The notes under the pieces are model-generated. The model had not been told where the DNA came from. It searched no databases and worked only from the letters and a program-made list of their open reading frames with translations. This document shows, piece by piece, positions 42,357 through 43,997 of a DNA stretch of 43,997 nt (positions are counted from its first letter, which is position 1; each line of letters starts with the position of its first letter). The translations under genes were made by a program, and so were the position numbers. Where the stretch lies: positions 1 through 43,997 of the forward strand of contig JAEYQO010000090.1 of the NCBI GenBank assembly GCA_023409975.1. The letters run 5' to 3'. This DNA comes from Bacteroidota bacterium. Its GTDB lineage: Bacteria > Bacteroidota > Bacteroidia > Chitinophagales > Chitinophagaceae.

Positions 42357-43058
42357 ATGAACAAAGTTGTTGCCAATGCTGATGAAGCCATCAGAGATAT
42401 TGAATCCGGTGCGGTTCTGATGCTCGGTGGTTTCGGTCTCTGTGGAATTCCAGAAAACTGTATTACAGCCATCGTTAAGAAAGGAATAGACAATCTTACC
42501 TGTATCTCCAATAATGCAGGTGTGGATGATTTTGGAATAGGCCTGATGCTGCAGAAACGCCAGGTGAAGAAGATGATCGCCTCTTATGTTGGTGAAAACG
42601 CGGAGTTTGAAAGGCAGCTTCTTTCAGGAGAGCTGGAAGTCGAGCTCATACCGCAGGGAACCTTAGCCACACGGTGTATGGCAGCCGGATACGGCATGCC
42701 TGCAGTCTACGTGCTGGCAGGGGTTGGAACGGAAGTAGCCGAGGGAAAGGAAACTAGAAATTTCGATGGAAAGGACTATTTGCTTGAATACGCCTTCGAT
42801 GCCGATTTTGCCATTGTGAAAGCCTGGAAGGGTGATACCATGGGTAATTTGATTTTCAAAGACACAGCCAGGAATTTCAATCCTTTGATGGCAATGGCAG
42901 GAAAAATAACCATAGCTGAGGTGGAAGAACTGGTAGAACCGGGAACGCTCGATCCCAATTTCATTCATGTGCCAGGAATATACGTTCACCGCATTTTTCA
43001 GGGAACCCAATACGAGAAAAGAATAGAACAGCGTACCATCAGAAAAAGACAGGGTTGA
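42357..43058 (+). CDS. scoA: 3-oxoacid CoA-transferase subunit A
   Basis: 233 residues. Together with the next gene it forms an enzyme that moves CoA from succinyl-CoA (or acetyl-CoA) to acetoacetate or another 3-oxoacid. The CoA-transferase family I N-terminal signature GGFGLCGIPENCI (residues ~23-35) is clear. SNNAGVDDFGIGLML, PQGTLATRCMAAGYGMPAVY and TGV/AGVGTEVAEGKETR follow. The catalytic Glu is on subunit B. The gene lies 25 bp before subunit B and the two are clearly an operon. Confidence 0.93.
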   Translation: MNKVVANADEAIRDIESGAVLMLGGFGLCGIPENCITAIVKKGIDNLTCISNNAGVDDFGIGLMLQKRQVKKMIASYVGENAEFERQLLSGELEVELIPQGTLATRCMAAGYGMPAVYVLAGVGTEVAEGKETRNFDGKDYLLEYAFDADFAIVKAWKGDTMGNLIFKDTARNFNPLMAMAGKITIAEVEELVEPGTLDPNFIHVPGIYVHRIFQGTQYEKRIEQRTIRKRQG

Positions 43059-43083
43059 TTTTTCATTACAAAAGAACTGAACA

Positions 43084-43740
43084 ATGGCACTCAATAAAGA
43101 ACAAATCGCACAGCGAATTGCCCGGGAGCTTCGGGACGGCTTTTATGTGAACCTGGGTATCGGCATACCTACCCTCGTAGCCAATTATATTCCGGAAGGA
43201 ATTCAGGTTGTACTCCAGAGTGAGAACGGACTACTTGGAATGGGGCCCTTCCCTTATGAAGGCGAGGAAGATCCGGATTTGATCAATGCAGGTAAGCAAA
43301 CGATTACCACCCTGCCGGGATCAGCGATATTCGACAGCGCCATGAGTTTTGGAATGATCCGTGCAGGGAAGGTGGACCTTACCGTACTCGGAGCTATGGA
43401 AGTAGCGGAGAACGGAGATATTGCCAACTGGAAGATCCCCGGAAAGATGGTAAAAGGTATGGGTGGAGCCATGGACCTCGTTGCTGCCGCCAGGAACATA
43501 ATTGTTGCGATGCAGCATACAGATAAGGCAGGTAATTCAAAGCTTCTGCCGAAATGTTCCTTACCGATAACCGGACTGAAATGCGTTAGAAAAATCGTGA
43601 CGGACCTGGGTGTATTTGATATTACTGAGAATGGCTTCCATTGCATCGAAAGAGCTCCGGGAGTAAGTGTAGATGAAATAAAGCTTAAAACCGCCGGTCG
43701 ACTGACCATTGCGGAAGACGTAATGGAGATGCAATTCTGA
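43084..43740 (+). CDS. scoB: 3-oxoacid CoA-transferase subunit B
   Basis: 218 residues. LGIGIPTLVANYIPEG (about 24-39) and the catalytic motif QSENGLLGMGPFP with Glu47, which forms the glutamyl-CoA intermediate, identify the B subunit. ADLTVLGAMEV-type sequence (VDLTVLGAMEVAENGDIANW) and GMGGAMDLVAAARNIIV follow. Substrate use (acetoacetate or another 3-oxoacid) is by family inference. A terminator lies 32 bp downstream. Confidence 0.93.
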   Translation: MALNKEQIAQRIARELRDGFYVNLGIGIPTLVANYIPEGIQVVLQSENGLLGMGPFPYEGEEDPDLINAGKQTITTLPGSAIFDSAMSFGMIRAGKVDLTVLGAMEVAENGDIANWKIPGKMVKGMGGAMDLVAAARNIIVAMQHTDKAGNSKLLPKCSLPITGLKCVRKIVTDLGVFDITENGFHCIERAPGVSVDEIKLKTAGRLTIAEDVMEMQF

Positions 43741-43772
43741 GGACTATCTGAAAGTTGCTAAAACGTTTTAAG

Positions 43773-43798
43773 AGCGATCCGATCCGGGTCGCTTTTTT
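43773..43798 (+). terminator. Terminator of the scoAB operon
   Basis: AGCGATCC (43773-43780) pairs with GGGTCGCT (43786-43793, one G-T pair) around a GATCC loop, followed by a T-run to 43798. Confidence 0.85.
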
Positions 43799-43881
43799 GC
43801 TTTTGTTCACACAGAGACAACATTCCGGAGTTATTGGTTTAATATTTGTTTTTTTAACTTTAATAGCAATAAATTCCTTTT

Positions 43882-43997
43882 ATGATCTGGAGAACATTCA
43901 GCGGGGAGCCTCTGAAGGCCCCCGTGAAAAAAGCGGTGGAAGAGGCCATCCTGCGCGAAACGCGGGCCGGATATAAGCTCAAAGTCTGTATAGGTAC
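43882..43997 (+). CDS. Start of a YkuK-like (RNase H-fold) protein, cut by window end
   Basis: Only the first ~38 codons are present: MIWRTFSGEPLKAPVKKAVE at the start, then an AILRETRAGYKLKVCIGT segment at the edge. The KVCIGT ending, expected to continue as IGTDSQ, resembles uncharacterised YkuK-family proteins with a predicted ribonuclease H-like fold. The upstream 80 bp are AT-rich, with no full promoter match found. The call rests on one short stretch and memory of the family, so it is tentative. Confidence 0.5.
   Translation, partial: MIWRTFSGEPLKAPVKKAVEEAILRETRAGYKLKVCIG

Noticed and set aside
43755..43976. 73-codon frame after scoB
   Set aside because: It starts on top of the scoAB terminator and overlaps, in another frame, the better supported start of a YkuK-like gene at 43882.

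Overview
The window is a 44 kb piece of a Bacteroidota chromosome, most likely from the Chitinophagales/Chitinophagaceae (inference). Support: promoters of the TTG / TAnnTTTG type, type IX secretion sorting domains, lipoproteins with Cys-Ser-Lys-Asp-Asp after the signal peptide, a type III glutamine synthetase, a fused E1 alpha/beta dehydrogenase, a very short NuoG and Rhs fragments of the Bacteroidota type. Apart from one decayed island it is ordinary core chromosome of moderate GC, and no tRNA, rRNA, CRISPR array, integrase or complete insertion sequence was seen.

Layout. (1) 1-4055: a fused 2-oxoacid dehydrogenase E1 (minus strand, cut by the window edge) diverges from pyrG across a 566 bp gap holding a degenerate hexanucleotide array. 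(2) About 4160-7860: an AT-richer island of remnants between pyrG and murI. It holds the C-terminal end of an outer-membrane barrel gene, a start-less reading frame, a secreted protein, two lipoproteins, a truncated duplicate of one of them, a broken Rhs core and a small membrane protein. It reads as a decayed polymorphic-toxin (Rhs) cargo region. (3) 7865-17368: murI, a type IX-secreted protein, a small membrane protein behind an unusual leader with two terminator-like hairpins, a surface lipoprotein that is essentially one CHU_C-like domain, and a 1999-residue alpha-2-macroglobulin whose thioester Cys position is Ser. (4) 17470-30817: a complete 14-gene nuoABCDEFGHIJKLMN operon for respiratory complex I, with three intercistronic hairpins and a possible internal promoter before nuoH. 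(5) 30898-32919: scpB and dnaN. (6) 32979-35830: a heptose kinase, a heptose-phosphate nucleotidyltransferase and a glycosyltransferase in one tight operon, converging with ruvB. (7) 36963-43997: a cystathionine gamma-synthase/lyase, a methyltransferase divergent from a phosphopantetheinyl transferase, glnN, a two-subunit 3-oxoacid CoA-transferase, and the start of a YkuK-like gene.

How the genes fit together: the nuo operon is the respiratory NADH entry point, and E1 and the CoA-transferase feed acyl-CoA metabolism. pyrG, murI, dnaN, scpB and ruvB are housekeeping genes for nucleotides, cell wall and chromosome. The heptose cassette and methyltransferase suggest surface glycan synthesis. No clearly new biological system was found. 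The best leads are the Rhs-derived island, the attenuator-like leader at 10122-10427, the Ser-substituted alpha-2-macroglobulin and the stand-alone CHU_C-like lipoprotein.
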